Made by a program: the position numbers and the translations under genes
Source of the DNA: Marinomonas vulgaris
GTDB taxonomy: Bacteria > Pseudomonadota > Gammaproteobacteria > Pseudomonadales > Marinomonadaceae
Length of the DNA: 64,000 nt
Reading direction: 5' to 3'
NCBI RefSeq assembly: GCF_018145875.1
Contig: NZ_JAGSSV010000002.1
Coordinates: 62,001 to 126,000 of the forward strand
Part shown: one piece after another, positions 9,672 through 19,149 of the stretch
How the letters are laid out: each line of letters starts with the position of its first letter
Numbering within the stretch: the stretch's first letter is position 1
Notes under the pieces: model-generated
The model's input: the letters and a program-made list of their open reading frames with translations, nothing else
The model's database searches: none
Told to the model about the DNA's origin: nothing

Positions 9672-10271
9672 ATGAAATATTCATTTGGATGGTGTTTGTT
9701 GGTGTCCGGTGTGGTAAATGCACAGACGATTGAGCGCCAGCCAGTGGACATTATTTACGGTGATCAAGTGATTCATTCGCAGCATCAGGTGGTTGTTAGT
9801 TCTGGCCCTGAAGTCGCCGTGATTCCAGCCGATAAATCGACGTCGACATTAGGCCCCAATTTAGTTATTTCATCAGACGGTAAAACACTGCCTTATCTAG
9901 AACAAAATAAAATAGCGGCTCGTGAGCAAGAGATTTACGACGAAGTAAATCAAAGAACGGAAGAGTCCCCTTTTACTGTGTTGTTTACCGGCAATATTCC
10001 AGACGATATTCAAGAAAAACGCTTGCGTATGATGCCTGAAATTGGTGTCTTTGCAGATGAAATACGTTCTGATGGTAACTCTTTCTCTGATGGATCATTT
10101 GTAAATGAAGCGGATTCAGACGTAGCGGGCTCTGCAGAAATATCCCCTGATGCTGGTGATTTCTCTCCTATTGGCAAAGGGGTTATTCCCATTCAACCAA
10201 GTGCATCTGAAGAGGTTGAGGCGGTAGAGGAGACCAATGAAGAAAAATTAGAAAAGCTCATTGGTGGTTAA
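9672..10271 (+). CDS. Unknown secreted or periplasmic protein
   Basis: I do not recognise this family. The start at ATG 9672 is preferred over an in-frame start 18 bases earlier because AAGGTG lies just upstream and the protein then begins with a clean signal peptide (MKYSFGWCLLVSGVVNA, cleavage before QT). The mature protein of about 180 residues is acidic and low in cysteine. It has a possible small folded part (residues about 20-130) and a disordered Glu/Ser/Asp-rich tail ending EETNEEKLEKLIGG. It follows the fabV terminator and converges with the M16 protease gene. It may be a periplasmic accessory protein; no function can be assigned. Confidence 0.7.
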   Translation: MKYSFGWCLLVSGVVNAQTIERQPVDIIYGDQVIHSQHQVVVSSGPEVAVIPADKSTSTLGPNLVISSDGKTLPYLEQNKIAAREQEIYDEVNQRTEESPFTVLFTGNIPDDIQEKRLRMMPEIGVFADEIRSDGNSFSDGSFVNEADSDVAGSAEISPDAGDFSPIGKGVIPIQPSASEEVEAVEETNEEKLEKLIGG

Positions 10272-10278
10272 GGTTTTT

Positions 10279-10320
10279 GTTTTGAGTCTATCGTTTTAAG
10301 TCTATTGTTTTAAGTTAATT
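10279..10320. repeat. Three imperfect 14-bp tandem repeats
   Basis: Units at 10279-10292, 10293-10306 and 10307-10320 follow the pattern GTTTTRAGTYWATY. They sit in the 55-base gap between two converging genes. No stem or U-tract terminator is evident. Confidence 0.6.
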
Positions 10321-10326
10321 GTCTTG

Positions 10327-13275
10327 TTATAAATTTTGCGTATCTGTGTTTGCCTCTTTCCACTCTGATTGATCGTCAATATCCTGGGGGAAGGGCTTAT
10401 TATGTGTCATGATCTTAACTGTTTCATTTAGTGCTAATTTGTGGCTAATAAAGGCGATAAAGTCTTTTCGCTTAATGTTTCCAACTTCTTTAATCCATTC
10501 TTCTCTGGCATCAAAGTCGGGTTCAGTTTTGGCGATCTGATGCCATTCTTCTAATGCGTTGTCACTCAAGTTTTTTGCTTTCATGCTCAATTCATTTAAC
10601 AGCGAATGTTTGATGTCATCAAAAGTGTCTTGTGGGACGGTCGGTAGCCATTTTTTCTGTTCTTCTAAAAAGGCTTCCATAGCATTAATAATAGTGCGAG
10701 TGCTTTTGTTAGGGGATTGCACAAGCAAGCCCAAAATAGGGGTGTTTCTTGTGCTTAGGTTTTGCACGCCAACAATGTAGCCAAGCTGCTGCTGAGTGCG
10801 CAGTGATTGATAAAAGCGACTGCCAATGAGCTTGGTTAAAATGGCAAAATAGGCTTTTTCGGTCACGGCGTTGCTTTTAATTTGTGAGCTTGTGTCCAAG
10901 AGGGCGTATAGCACCACGCTATCGTCGCTGGTGGATTCAAACTGATAATGATGCTTTGTTTGCGTGGTTAGTGGCTTGGTTTCTATTTTGATAGGGTCTT
11001 TTGCGATTAAGCGCCCAACGAAGCGTTGGTAGACAGAGTCGGCAAAAGCCTGGGTTTGTTCTTTTGTGATGTTGCCTGTACTGTAACCGACCACACTAAA
11101 TTGTTGGCGCGCGGCTTTGATGTAGCCTTGTAAATCGTCAAAAGTGAGTGAAGGCAGTGTGGCTTCTAACTGTTCTATAGTGAAGCTGTTTTTGGTGATC
11201 AGCATGGTTAATGCGCTGCTGGCGTTATGGTACGCTTGGCGGCTTTTTTGGTTGCTGAGATCTTTACTAAGTTGAATTTTTGCTTGTTCAAAGCGCGCTA
11301 AATTGGGTCGAAACAAGAATAACTGATCGATAAGCCAGGCGTTGTAAGTGTTTTGTTTATCGGAATATCCGCTGGTTCTTAGTGTGAGCCCATTGCTGTG
11401 CGGGTACAGTGAATAACCCAGTCCAGCTACGTAAGGTGCGTAAGTTGACTCGCTCACGCTGTCATTAAAAAGGCGAGTCCAAAGTCGATTCAGCAATGTG
11501 TTGCGTTCAGTATCGGCCGCGTGATCATAGCGCAGGGCTAAAAATGTCATAGCGGTAGGCTTGCCAAACTCAGCATCAGACTTGTTCCAATATACGAAAC
11601 CATCCTTTTCAAATACGATCGATGGGGTGTCTTGGTGTTCGTCAATTAATGCTAATGATGTTGGAATAAAGCGATTTTTTTCTGGCAAGCTGACGTGTGT
11701 ACTTTGGACTGACGTTTGTATCTCGTTTAAAAAGTCGGCACTGAAAAAGTGATTGCTGTATTGGCTGTGATACCACTTTTCTGTCTGCCAATTTAATGCC
11801 GAGCTTGCCCAATTCTCTGGCATGTCTTTTTTGCTGATAACTTGGACTAGCAGGTTTTCTGGGGTCAATTGTTGTAATAATCGACGTACTTGTTGGGTGT
11901 CTGCCATGGTGTCAAGTCGGAAGCAACTTAATATGTCGACATAAGGGATGGTCAGCATTTTGGCGGATAGGGATCGAGCAAGATCTTGTGGGTTAACGTA
12001 GTTTTGATGATTAAACATCAGCTGACTAAGTTGTAAGCCTTCTTCTAGATACATTGGATTAATGGGTGTCGACTGCAGCAAGCTCAAGGTGGCAAAGAAG
12101 CGCTTGGCTACCACATTAATGTTATCCATGCCCTCATTGGTCAGTCTTATGGTGATGACAAATAAGGCGTTGTTACCGTAATCTGCTGTCAGACCCGCGC
12201 TAAGACCATTAATGAAACCATCCGATTTGAGGGAAGCGTACAAAGAGCCTTTATTTTCATTGCCTAGAATGTGAGACAAATATCGAGTTGGTTGTGTTTT
12301 GTAATTTTGCTCTTGGGCGTCTATTTGGTAGTAGAATTTTAATGTGTGGCCATCTACTAGAGGGCGCATAAATTGCAACTGAGGTTGTTTGTCAGTAAGC
12401 AAGGCAGGGAAGTCCGCTGCTTTTTTGGGCTCTTTTTGAGGGATTTCTACGAAATAACGTTTTGCTAGGTTGGCCATTTTCTGATATGGCATGTTAGCGA
12501 CCAATACCAGCGCCATATTGCTACTGTGATAATAGGCGTTGTACATATTCAACAGTTGTTCTCGTAATGGGCTGTTGGGGCGGTCTTTTAAAGTATCTAA
12601 GTTGCCGACAGTGAAGTCGCTGTAGGGGTGTTCGGGATTGATTAAGGTTTTCAGTGCTTGACCATTACGACGACCTTCGTCTTTAAGTTTGGCCTTGTAC
12701 TCGGCATCGACAGCGTTTTTTTCTCGTTGTGTAAGTGACTCGCTAAAAAGAGGGGAGATGAAGAATTGCGAAAAGCGATCGAGCGCGCCTTCAAAGGCGG
12801 ATGGTTTGATATCAAAGTAGAAATTGGTGGTATTAGTGCTGGTGTAGGCGTTATGTGAGCCACCATTGGTGTTGATGAAGCCTTGGTAGTCACCTGCTTC
12901 TGGGTATTTTTCGGTGCCGAGAAATAGCATGTGTTCTAGAAAATGCGCCAAGCCTTGTTGTTCTGGAGGGTCTTGGAAGTTACCGACGTTCACCGAAAGA
13001 GAAGCGGCAAAGCGCTCGGCCTGGGGATCGTTAATTAGTAGCACGCGCAGTCCATTTTCCAGCACAAGATGATGATAGTTATTCTTGTCCGTTAAGCTTT
13101 TATTAAAAATGCCATTGATGTCATTTTGACTAAAAGGGTAGGCGCCAACCACATTGGAAAAGTTTGTGTTTGATGTTGTCATAGAAGAATGGGTGTCGTG
13201 CGCGTGACTGGTCGGTGACGTCCACGCGATTAAAAAAAAGAGGGTGTAAAGTAATCTGCTTCTTAATGAGTTCAT
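10327..13275 (-). CDS. ptrA: M16 family zinc metalloprotease (pitrilysin/insulinase-like)
   Basis: The protein is 982 residues with a signal peptide (about 1-25), so it is periplasmic. The inverted zinc motif HxxEH is His111-Phe-Leu-Glu114-His115 in AHFLEHMLFLG, and the distal ligand lies in EKNAVDAEYKAKL about 70 residues later. A second M16 half and the C-terminal domain with YIVGVQNLSTR complete the four-domain clamshell. Size and order match protease III (PtrA, about 960 residues), which degrades small peptides in the periplasm. The usual recBCD neighbours of ptrA are absent. It is a single-gene unit on the minus strand. Confidence 0.9.
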   Translation of the reverse strand: MNSLRSRLLYTLFFLIAWTSPTSHAHDTHSSMTTSNTNFSNVVGAYPFSQNDINGIFNKSLTDKNNYHHLVLENGLRVLLINDPQAERFAASLSVNVGNFQDPPEQQGLAHFLEHMLFLGTEKYPEAGDYQGFINTNGGSHNAYTSTNTTNFYFDIKPSAFEGALDRFSQFFISPLFSESLTQREKNAVDAEYKAKLKDEGRRNGQALKTLINPEHPYSDFTVGNLDTLKDRPNSPLREQLLNMYNAYYHSSNMALVLVANMPYQKMANLAKRYFVEIPQKEPKKAADFPALLTDKQPQLQFMRPLVDGHTLKFYYQIDAQEQNYKTQPTRYLSHILGNENKGSLYASLKSDGFINGLSAGLTADYGNNALFVITIRLTNEGMDNINVVAKRFFATLSLLQSTPINPMYLEEGLQLSQLMFNHQNYVNPQDLARSLSAKMLTIPYVDILSCFRLDTMADTQQVRRLLQQLTPENLLVQVISKKDMPENWASSALNWQTEKWYHSQYSNHFFSADFLNEIQTSVQSTHVSLPEKNRFIPTSLALIDEHQDTPSIVFEKDGFVYWNKSDAEFGKPTAMTFLALRYDHAADTERNTLLNRLWTRLFNDSVSESTYAPYVAGLGYSLYPHSNGLTLRTSGYSDKQNTYNAWLIDQLFLFRPNLARFEQAKIQLSKDLSNQKSRQAYHNASSALTMLITKNSFTIEQLEATLPSLTFDDLQGYIKAARQQFSVVGYSTGNITKEQTQAFADSVYQRFVGRLIAKDPIKIETKPLTTQTKHHYQFESTSDDSVVLYALLDTSSQIKSNAVTEKAYFAILTKLIGSRFYQSLRTQQQLGYIVGVQNLSTRNTPILGLLVQSPNKSTRTIINAMEAFLEEQKKWLPTVPQDTFDDIKHSLLNELSMKAKNLSDNALEEWHQIAKTEPDFDAREEWIKEVGNIKRKDFIAFISHKLALNETVKIMTHNKPFPQDIDDQSEWKEANTDTQNL

Positions 13276-13352
13276 AGAAGGAGACTAACTGAAGCCGACG
13301 ACCAGATGCAATGGCTAAGTTGTTGTGCATTGTATCTGGATCGTCAAGAAAG

Positions 13353-14096
13353 TTACTGGGCGTCGAGAGACTGACCGTTTACCGACAAGCTATCTTGTCC
13401 CATTAGGTAAAGATAGAGCGGCATGATTTCATTTGGTGTGGGTAGTGTGTTTGGGTCTTCGTTTGGATAAGCCTTGGCGCGCATATTGGTTTGAGTGGCG
13501 CCTGGATTAATGGCGTTGGCGCGGATGGAAGGCGAAAGTTCGGCCAATTCACTTGCAAGCAACTGCATCATGGCTTCCGTTGCAAACTTTGATACGGCGT
13601 AAGCGCCCCAATTGGCTTTCGCCTGTCGACCGACACCTGATGAGGTAAAAACAATGGATGCCTGATCAGCGTTTTGCATCAGGGGTAAAAGAGCTTGGTT
13701 GAGCATGAGTTGGCTGGTCACATTAACGCGCATTACTTGTTCGTACAAAATAGGATCATAAGCGGCAATGGGCTTTCTTTCGCCGAGCAAACTGGCGTTG
13801 TGCAAAATGCCATCGAGTCGACCAAACTCGGTTTTCAGTGTGTTGGCAAGCTCTGTGTAATCATGCTCCGCTGCGCCGTCTAAATTGAGTGGCACTATGG
13901 CGGCTTGAGGGTATTGTTGCTTTTCTATGTAATCATAAACGGCTTCAAGCTTCTTTTGGGTGCGGCCTAATAAAACAACAGTAGCGCCATGTTCGGCATA
14001 CGTTATGGCGGCAGCTTTGCCTATGCCGTCGCCTGCACCTGTGACCAGAATGACCTTGTCTTTTAATAATTGGCTTGGGGCTTGATAATGAAACAT
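13353..14096 (-). CDS. yciK: YciK-like short-chain dehydrogenase
   Basis: The 247-residue SDR has the NAD(P) motif VTGAGDGIGKAAA (residues about 18-30), NAS around residue 100, catalytic Ser in IVFTSSGVG, and Tyr-x3-Lys in WGAYAVSKFA, followed by NPGATQTNMRA. The N-terminal FHYQAPSQLLKDK and the end PLYLYLMGQDS match YciK, whose physiological substrate is unknown. It starts 22 bases after ubiG, so the two are probably co-transcribed. In pseudomonads a phosphatase gene (mupP) lies between ubiG and yciK; here it is missing. Confidence 0.88.
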   Translation of the reverse strand: MFHYQAPSQLLKDKVILVTGAGDGIGKAAAITYAEHGATVVLLGRTQKKLEAVYDYIEKQQYPQAAIVPLNLDGAAEHDYTELANTLKTEFGRLDGILHNASLLGERKPIAAYDPILYEQVMRVNVTSQLMLNQALLPLMQNADQASIVFTSSGVGRQAKANWGAYAVSKFATEAMMQLLASELAELSPSIRANAINPGATQTNMRAKAYPNEDPNTLPTPNEIMPLYLYLMGQDSLSVNGQSLDAQ

Positions 14097-14118
14097 ATCT
14101 CCTCCTAGCGCCTTTCTA

Positions 14119-14841
14119 TTAGGCGTCGAGTTTTTGGGTGTGCATCAAATAATTAACGGAAACATCCCGCTCGTTTAACTTGTATACTTTTGTAATCGGG
14201 TTGTACGTCATGCCAGTCATGTGAGTGACTTCAAGCCCAGCTTGACGGGCGTAATTGCTTAATTCGGCAGGCTGAATGAATTTGGCGTAATCATGAGTGC
14301 CTTTAGGGAGCATTTTTAGCACATATTCGGCGCCGACAATGGCAAACAGGTAAGCCTTCGGGTTGCGGTTGATGGTTGAGAAGAACACGTGGCCACCGGG
14401 TTTGACTAGCGTCATACAGGCTTTGATAACGGACGCGGGGTCAGGGACATGCTCCAACATTTCTAAGCAGGTAACCACATCGTATTGACCAGCGTCGCGT
14501 TCAGCGATTTCTTCAGCTGTGATTCGTTCGTAATCAATGTCTAGTTGCGATTCTTCTTTATGAAGTTTGGCCACTGCAAGAGGCGCTTCACCCATGTCAA
14601 TGCCTTTTACCTTAGCGCCAAGTGTTGCCATGGCTTCAGACAAAATACCACCGCCACAGCCCACGTCGATCACTTTTTTGTCCTTCAAGCCGCCAGATCG
14701 TTCATTCACGTAATTTGTGCGAAGAGGGTTGATGTCGTGTAATGGCTTGAATTCATTTTCAGTGTCCCACCAACGGCTTGCCAGTGCTTCAAATTTTGCC
14801 ACTTCGTCTAAATCTACATTCTTGTGTTGGTTGCCGGTCAT
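14119..14841 (-). CDS. ubiG: Ubiquinone biosynthesis O-methyltransferase UbiG
   Basis: The 240-residue SAM-dependent methyltransferase carries out both O-methylations in ubiquinone synthesis. The start [19 protein letters not shown] and the SAM-binding motif [17 protein letters not shown] (about residues 54-70) are diagnostic. Also present are [12 protein letters not shown], the [13 protein letters not shown] segment and a membrane-associating helix near 165-185. E. coli UbiG is 240 residues, an exact length match. It is divergent from gyrA, an arrangement also found in E. coli, and is followed by yciK after 22 bases. Confidence 0.95.
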   Translation of the reverse strand: MTGNQHKNVDLDEVAKFEALASRWWDTENEFKPLHDINPLRTNYVNERSGGLKDKKVIDVGCGGGILSEAMATLGAKVKGIDMGEAPLAVAKLHKEESQLDIDYERITAEEIAERDAGQYDVVTCLEMLEHVPDPASVIKACMTLVKPGGHVFFSTINRNPKAYLFAIVGAEYVLKMLPKGTHDYAKFIQPAELSNYARQAGLEVTHMTGMTYNPITKVYKLNERDVSVNYLMHTQKLDA

Positions 14842-15206
14842 TTTTACTGTCCATTATAAAGTTTGCTGAAAATGCAAAAGTCGGGCTCGATAAAGTGTTA
14901 AAAAGCGCATCGACTTGCTGTTTTGTGCGTGTTTTGTATTGAGTCTCGGTACTAAGATATATGACGCTAGTATAACGCCACCTTAAGGGTCGACCAATAA
15001 TAAACTGAGTTAGTTGTCTTTCTTCGGCTTTTTACGCAGACCTTATTGATTTAGATCGATTTAGGCGGTCGGTAAAATTCTATTATAGACGAACAAAACA
15101 TCCTGCTTGCAGAGGTGTTATTTATTTCCTTATGGTACAATGCCGCGCTTATAAAAAGAGATTAAGGCGTCTTCCAGACTCCAAGGCATAAGGATCGATT
15201 GTATCT
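14842..15206. promoter_or_regulatory. Divergent ubiG / gyrA promoter region
   Basis: These 365 bases separate divergent genes. The best plus-strand -10 candidate for gyrA is TACAAT at 15136-15141, about 65 bases before the ATG. The nearest -35-like TTGCAG (15107-15112) is 23 bases away, too far to pair well, so the promoter is only tentative. I found no gene or terminator here. Confidence 0.4.
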
Positions 15207-17885
15207 ATGGGTGAATTAGCCAGAGAAATTATTCCCGTCAGTATCGAAAATGAACTGAAGGGATCTTACCTTGATTACGCCATGAGCGTAATTGTTGGTC
15301 GAGCATTACCTGATGTACGTGATGGGTTGAAGCCTGTTCATCGTCGTGTTTTATTTGCGATGAACGAACTTAAAAACGATTGGAATAAACCGTACAAAAA
15401 ATCGGCGCGTATCGTCGGTGATGTGATCGGTAAATATCACCCACATGGTGATTCTGCCGTTTACGATACGATTGTTCGTATGGCGCAGCCTTTCTCAATG
15501 CGTTACACCTTGGTTGACGGACAAGGCAACTTCGGTTCTGTCGATGGAGACAGTGCTGCTGCGATGCGTTACACCGAGATTCGCATGGCGAAGATTTCCC
15601 ATCATCTCCTTATGGATCTTGAGAAAGAAACCGTGGATTTTGTGCCGAACTACGACGGTACGGAATTTATGCCAGAAGTGCTGCCAGCACGCGTACCTGG
15701 TTTGCTTGTCAATGGATCAGCCGGTATCGCCGTTGGTATGGCGACCAATATTCCGCCCCATAATTTAGGTGAAATTATCGATGGCTGCTTGGCGGTTATT
15801 GATAACGCTGAGGTGACAGTTGATGAGCTTATCGAGCACATTCCTGGTCCAGATTTCCCAACAGGCGCTTTTATCAATGGTCGTGCTGGAATTATTGAAG
15901 CTTACAAAACGGGCCGTGGGCGTATCTACATGCGTGCTCGTCACCACTTTGAAGATATGGAAAAAGGCAATCGCCAAGCTATCGTCTTTACTGAAATTCC
16001 TTATCAATTAAACAAAGCCAAAGTGATCGAAAAGATCGCTGAATTGGTGAAAGAGAAAAAGCTCGAAGGCATCAGTGAGCTGCGTGACGAATCTGATAAA
16101 GATGGTATGCGTATCGTGATAGAGCTACGTCGTGGCGAAAATGCAGATGTGGTTGTCAATAACATATTTGCGCAAACTCAGTTGCAGTCTGTGTTTGGTA
16201 TTAACATGGTGGCCTTGGTTGATGGCCGTCCGCAGTTATTGAATCTTAAGCAGATTCTTGAGTGCTTTGTTAAGCACCGCCGTGAAGTGGTGACCCGTCG
16301 TACTATTTATGAACTTCGTAAAGCGCGTGAGCGTGGTCATATTCTAGAAGGTTTGGCGGTATCTCTAGCGAACATCGATCGCGTGATTGAGTTGATTCGT
16401 ACTTCGCCAACCTCGGCTGAAGCCAAAGAAAAAATTGTCAGTGAGTCGTGGGAGCCGGGTAACGTGGTTGCCATGCTTGAGCGCGCAGGCGCAGACGCTT
16501 GCCGTCCAGATGACCTAGAAGCAGGTTATGGATTTGTTGACGGTGCTTATCACTTGTCTCCAGACCAAGCGCAAGCCATTTTGGATTTGCGTCTACATCG
16601 CTTAACGGGCTTAGAGCACGATAAATTACTGGGCGAATACAAGGCATTGATCGAAACGATCGGTGAGTTGTTGAATATTTTGTCTAATCCTGATCGTTTG
16701 ATGGAAGTCATTCGTGAAGAGTTAGAAGAAGTTCGCGATACCTTCGGCGATGCTCGCCGTACTGAAATTCTGACGTCTCGCCAAGATCTGACCATTGCCG
16801 ATTTAATCGACGAAGCGCCTATGGTGGTGACCATCTCTAACACTGGCTACGCCAAATCTCAGCCGTTAGAAGAGTATCAAGCTCAGCGTCGTGGTGGTCG
16901 TGGTAAATCGTCAGCTAGCATGAAAGACGAAGACCACATAGAACATCTATTAGTGACCAGCAGTCATGACACCATCATGTTGTTCAGTAATTTTGGTAAG
17001 GTCTACTGGTTGCGCGTGTTTGAAATTCCTGTTGCAAGTCGCGGCGCGAAAGGTCGCCCTATTGTTAACTTGTTGCCATTGCGCGAAGGTGAATCTATTT
17101 CGGCGCTCTTGCCGCTGCCAGTGGTTGAGGCCATAGAAAGCGATGACGACGTCGAAGAGGTGTCAGATGAAGCCTTGGTCGAAGCAAGTAGTTACATCTT
17201 TATGGCTACTGCGAACGGCACGGTGAAGAAAACCGCCATGCAACATTTTGCTCGTCCTCGTTCGACAGGTTTGATTGCCTTAAGTCTTGATGATACTGAC
17301 GAGTTGGTCGGTGTTTCTGTGACCAATGGCGAAAACGACATTATGTTGGTGTCGTCATCTGGTAAGACTATTCGCTTTAAAGAGTCCGATGTTCGTCCTA
17401 TGGGTCGTACAGCAGCGGGTGTACGTGGTATTCGTTTGGGTGAAGATGCGAAAGTTGTGTCTTTAATCGTTCCACAAGAAGGCTTGGCTGTCTTGATGGC
17501 GTGCGAAAACGGCTATGGCAAACGTACCTCGGTTGACGATTTCCCTGTGTATGGTCGTGGTGGTCAAGGGGTGATTGGTATTCAGGTATCTGATCGTAAC
17601 GGGCCAGTTATCGGCGCGACTCAGGTAGATGAAACCGATGAAATTATCTTGATTACCGACCAGGGAACCTTGGTTCGTACTCGAGTGACCGAAGTATCTT
17701 GTCAAGGACGTAACACCCAAGGTGTGACCTTGATTCGTCTAACCAACGACGAACATCTTGTTGGTATCGAGCGTGTCGTCGAAGATGATGAGCATCTTGA
17801 TGAAGACGATGTTGATGATGTGGCTGAAGAGCAAGTTGTGAATGATGGTGATGAAACGCCTGATATCACAGACACAGACGTATAA
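15207..17885 (+). CDS. gyrA: DNA gyrase subunit A
   Basis: The 892-residue subunit is the cleavage and wrapping component of the gyrase A2B2 complex, which introduces negative supercoils. The catalytic Arg121-Tyr122 is in MRYTEIRM and the winged-helix region is around [18 protein letters not shown]. Quinolone-determining positions are Ser83 and Asp87, the sensitive wild-type residues. The GyrA box QRRGGRGKS starts the C-terminal beta-pinwheel, confirming gyrase rather than topoisomerase IV. An acidic insertion lies near residues 640-660, and the C-terminal tail of about 35 residues is strongly acidic. It has its own perfect terminator. Confidence 0.98.
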   Translation: MGELAREIIPVSIENELKGSYLDYAMSVIVGRALPDVRDGLKPVHRRVLFAMNELKNDWNKPYKKSARIVGDVIGKYHPHGDSAVYDTIVRMAQPFSMRYTLVDGQGNFGSVDGDSAAAMRYTEIRMAKISHHLLMDLEKETVDFVPNYDGTEFMPEVLPARVPGLLVNGSAGIAVGMATNIPPHNLGEIIDGCLAVIDNAEVTVDELIEHIPGPDFPTGAFINGRAGIIEAYKTGRGRIYMRARHHFEDMEKGNRQAIVFTEIPYQLNKAKVIEKIAELVKEKKLEGISELRDESDKDGMRIVIELRRGENADVVVNNIFAQTQLQSVFGINMVALVDGRPQLLNLKQILECFVKHRREVVTRRTIYELRKARERGHILEGLAVSLANIDRVIELIRTSPTSAEAKEKIVSESWEPGNVVAMLERAGADACRPDDLEAGYGFVDGAYHLSPDQAQAILDLRLHRLTGLEHDKLLGEYKALIETIGELLNILSNPDRLMEVIREELEEVRDTFGDARRTEILTSRQDLTIADLIDEAPMVVTISNTGYAKSQPLEEYQAQRRGGRGKSSASMKDEDHIEHLLVTSSHDTIMLFSNFGKVYWLRVFEIPVASRGAKGRPIVNLLPLREGESISALLPLPVVEAIESDDDVEEVSDEALVEASSYIFMATANGTVKKTAMQHFARPRSTGLIALSLDDTDELVGVSVTNGENDIMLVSSSGKTIRFKESDVRPMGRTAAGVRGIRLGEDAKVVSLIVPQEGLAVLMACENGYGKRTSVDDFPVYGRGGQGVIGIQVSDRNGPVIGATQVDETDEIILITDQGTLVRTRVTEVSCQGRNTQGVTLIRLTNDEHLVGIERVVEDDEHLDEDDVDDVAEEQVVNDGDETPDITDTDV

Positions 17886-17893
17886 TAGAAAAG

Positions 17894-17924
17894 AAAGCGA
17901 CGCACCTCGGTGCGTCGCTTTTGT
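17894..17924 (+). terminator. Strong Rho-independent terminator after gyrA
   Basis: AAAGCGACGCACC (17894-17906) and GGTGCGTCGCTTT (17909-17921) form a perfect 13-bp inverted repeat with a 2-base centre, followed by a short T tract. Confidence 0.92.
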
Positions 17925-18008
17925 TGTAAATGGCTTTGGTAAACAGTAGCTCTGGAAAATAATAGCTCTGAAAATGATGGCTGAAAGCAGTTAGGAGTAA
18001 TACGCAGA

Positions 18009-19097
18009 ATGAGTCGAGTATACAATTTTTGTTCTGGCCCCGCCGCGCTTCCCGAAGCGGTGTTGAAAAAAGCACAAGCTGAGATGTTAGATTGGCATGG
18101 TGCGGGTGTCTCTGTTATGGAAATGAGTCACAGAAGCACGGAATTTATGTCCATTTTGGCGTCGGCAAAAGCGCGATTAATGCGTTTGTTGGACATCAGT
18201 GATGACTATGAAGTGCTGTTTGTTCAGGGTGGCGCATCGACTTTGTTTGCTCAAATTCCAGCGAATTTAACCAATGGTTTTGATTCTGCTTGTTATTTAG
18301 ACACAGGTGCTTGGTCGACTAAAGCTATTAAAGAAGCGAAGAAATACACCAAGGTCAACGTGGTTGCGTCTTCAAAAGAGCAAAATTACACCACTGTGCC
18401 AGCTTTTGCTGACCTAGAGCTTGATGAAAGTGCGGCGTATTTGCATGTATGTCCCAACGAAACCATTGGTGGTTTAGAGTTTGCGGATTTGCCTGAAACC
18501 AATTTGCCAATCATTGCGGATTTGTCGTCCACTATTTTGTCACGAAAAATTGATGTGTCTAAATATGGCATGATTTACGCGGGTGCTCAGAAAAACGTGG
18601 GGCCAGCGGGTGTGGTCATCTGTATTATTCGTAAGGATTTGTTGGCTCGTTGCAGCGATAGCCTACCAACGGTGTGGAATTTTGCCAACTTAGCAGCGAA
18701 CGATTCCATGATCAATACACCACCAACTTTTGCCATTTATCTGGCGGATTTGGTGTTTGAGTGGCTGGAAGAGCAAGGTGGCGTTGAAGCCATTGAAGCG
18801 GTGAATATCGCTAAAGCCAAGGTGTTGTATGATTTTATTGATGCCAGTGATTTCTACGCGAACCCTATTGACCCTGCTTATCGTTCTCGAATGAATGTGC
18901 CCTTTACGTTAGCGGATGCGTCGTTAGAGTCGCTTTTCTTAGAAGAGTCTGAAGCGGCTGGGTTACGTACTTTGGCTGGTCACCGTTCTGTTGGTGGTAT
19001 GCGTGCGAGTATCTATAATGCGATGCCGATGGCAGGCATTGAAGCCTTGATCCAGTTTATGCGTGAGTTTGAAAATCGCCACGCACAAGGAAAGTAA
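18009..19097 (+). CDS. serC: Phosphoserine aminotransferase
   Basis: The 362-residue PLP enzyme converts 3-phosphohydroxypyruvate and glutamate to phosphoserine in serine synthesis, and also serves pyridoxal phosphate synthesis. The start MSRVYNFCSGPAALP, the phosphate-binding GGASTLF (74-80) and PLP Lys195 in YAGAQKNVGPAG are diagnostic. The C-terminal AGHRSVGGMRASIYNAMP motif is intact and the length equals E. coli SerC. It heads a probable serC-pheA-tyrA/aroA-cmk run after the gyrA terminator. A window-internal partner is pdxJ at 44932, which uses a product of the SerC branch. Confidence 0.97.
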   Translation: MSRVYNFCSGPAALPEAVLKKAQAEMLDWHGAGVSVMEMSHRSTEFMSILASAKARLMRLLDISDDYEVLFVQGGASTLFAQIPANLTNGFDSACYLDTGAWSTKAIKEAKKYTKVNVVASSKEQNYTTVPAFADLELDESAAYLHVCPNETIGGLEFADLPETNLPIIADLSSTILSRKIDVSKYGMIYAGAQKNVGPAGVVICIIRKDLLARCSDSLPTVWNFANLAANDSMINTPPTFAIYLADLVFEWLEEQGGVEAIEAVNIAKAKVLYDFIDASDFYANPIDPAYRSRMNVPFTLADASLESLFLEESEAAGLRTLAGHRSVGGMRASIYNAMPMAGIEALIQFMREFENRHAQGK

Positions 19098-19149
19098 TAC
19101 AGGCTTGATAAACGCTTACGAGAAAGAACTACACGGATAATAAAAAACT

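Noticed and set aside
12651-12893. Open frames antisense or out of frame within ptrA, gyrA, nirB and other long genes
   Set aside because: They lie wholly inside strongly supported genes, lack ribosome sites and show no family motifs.
15107-15141. TTGCAG/TACAAT pair as the gyrA promoter
   Set aside because: The spacing is 23 bases, too long for a sigma-70 promoter. Only the -10 was kept as tentative.
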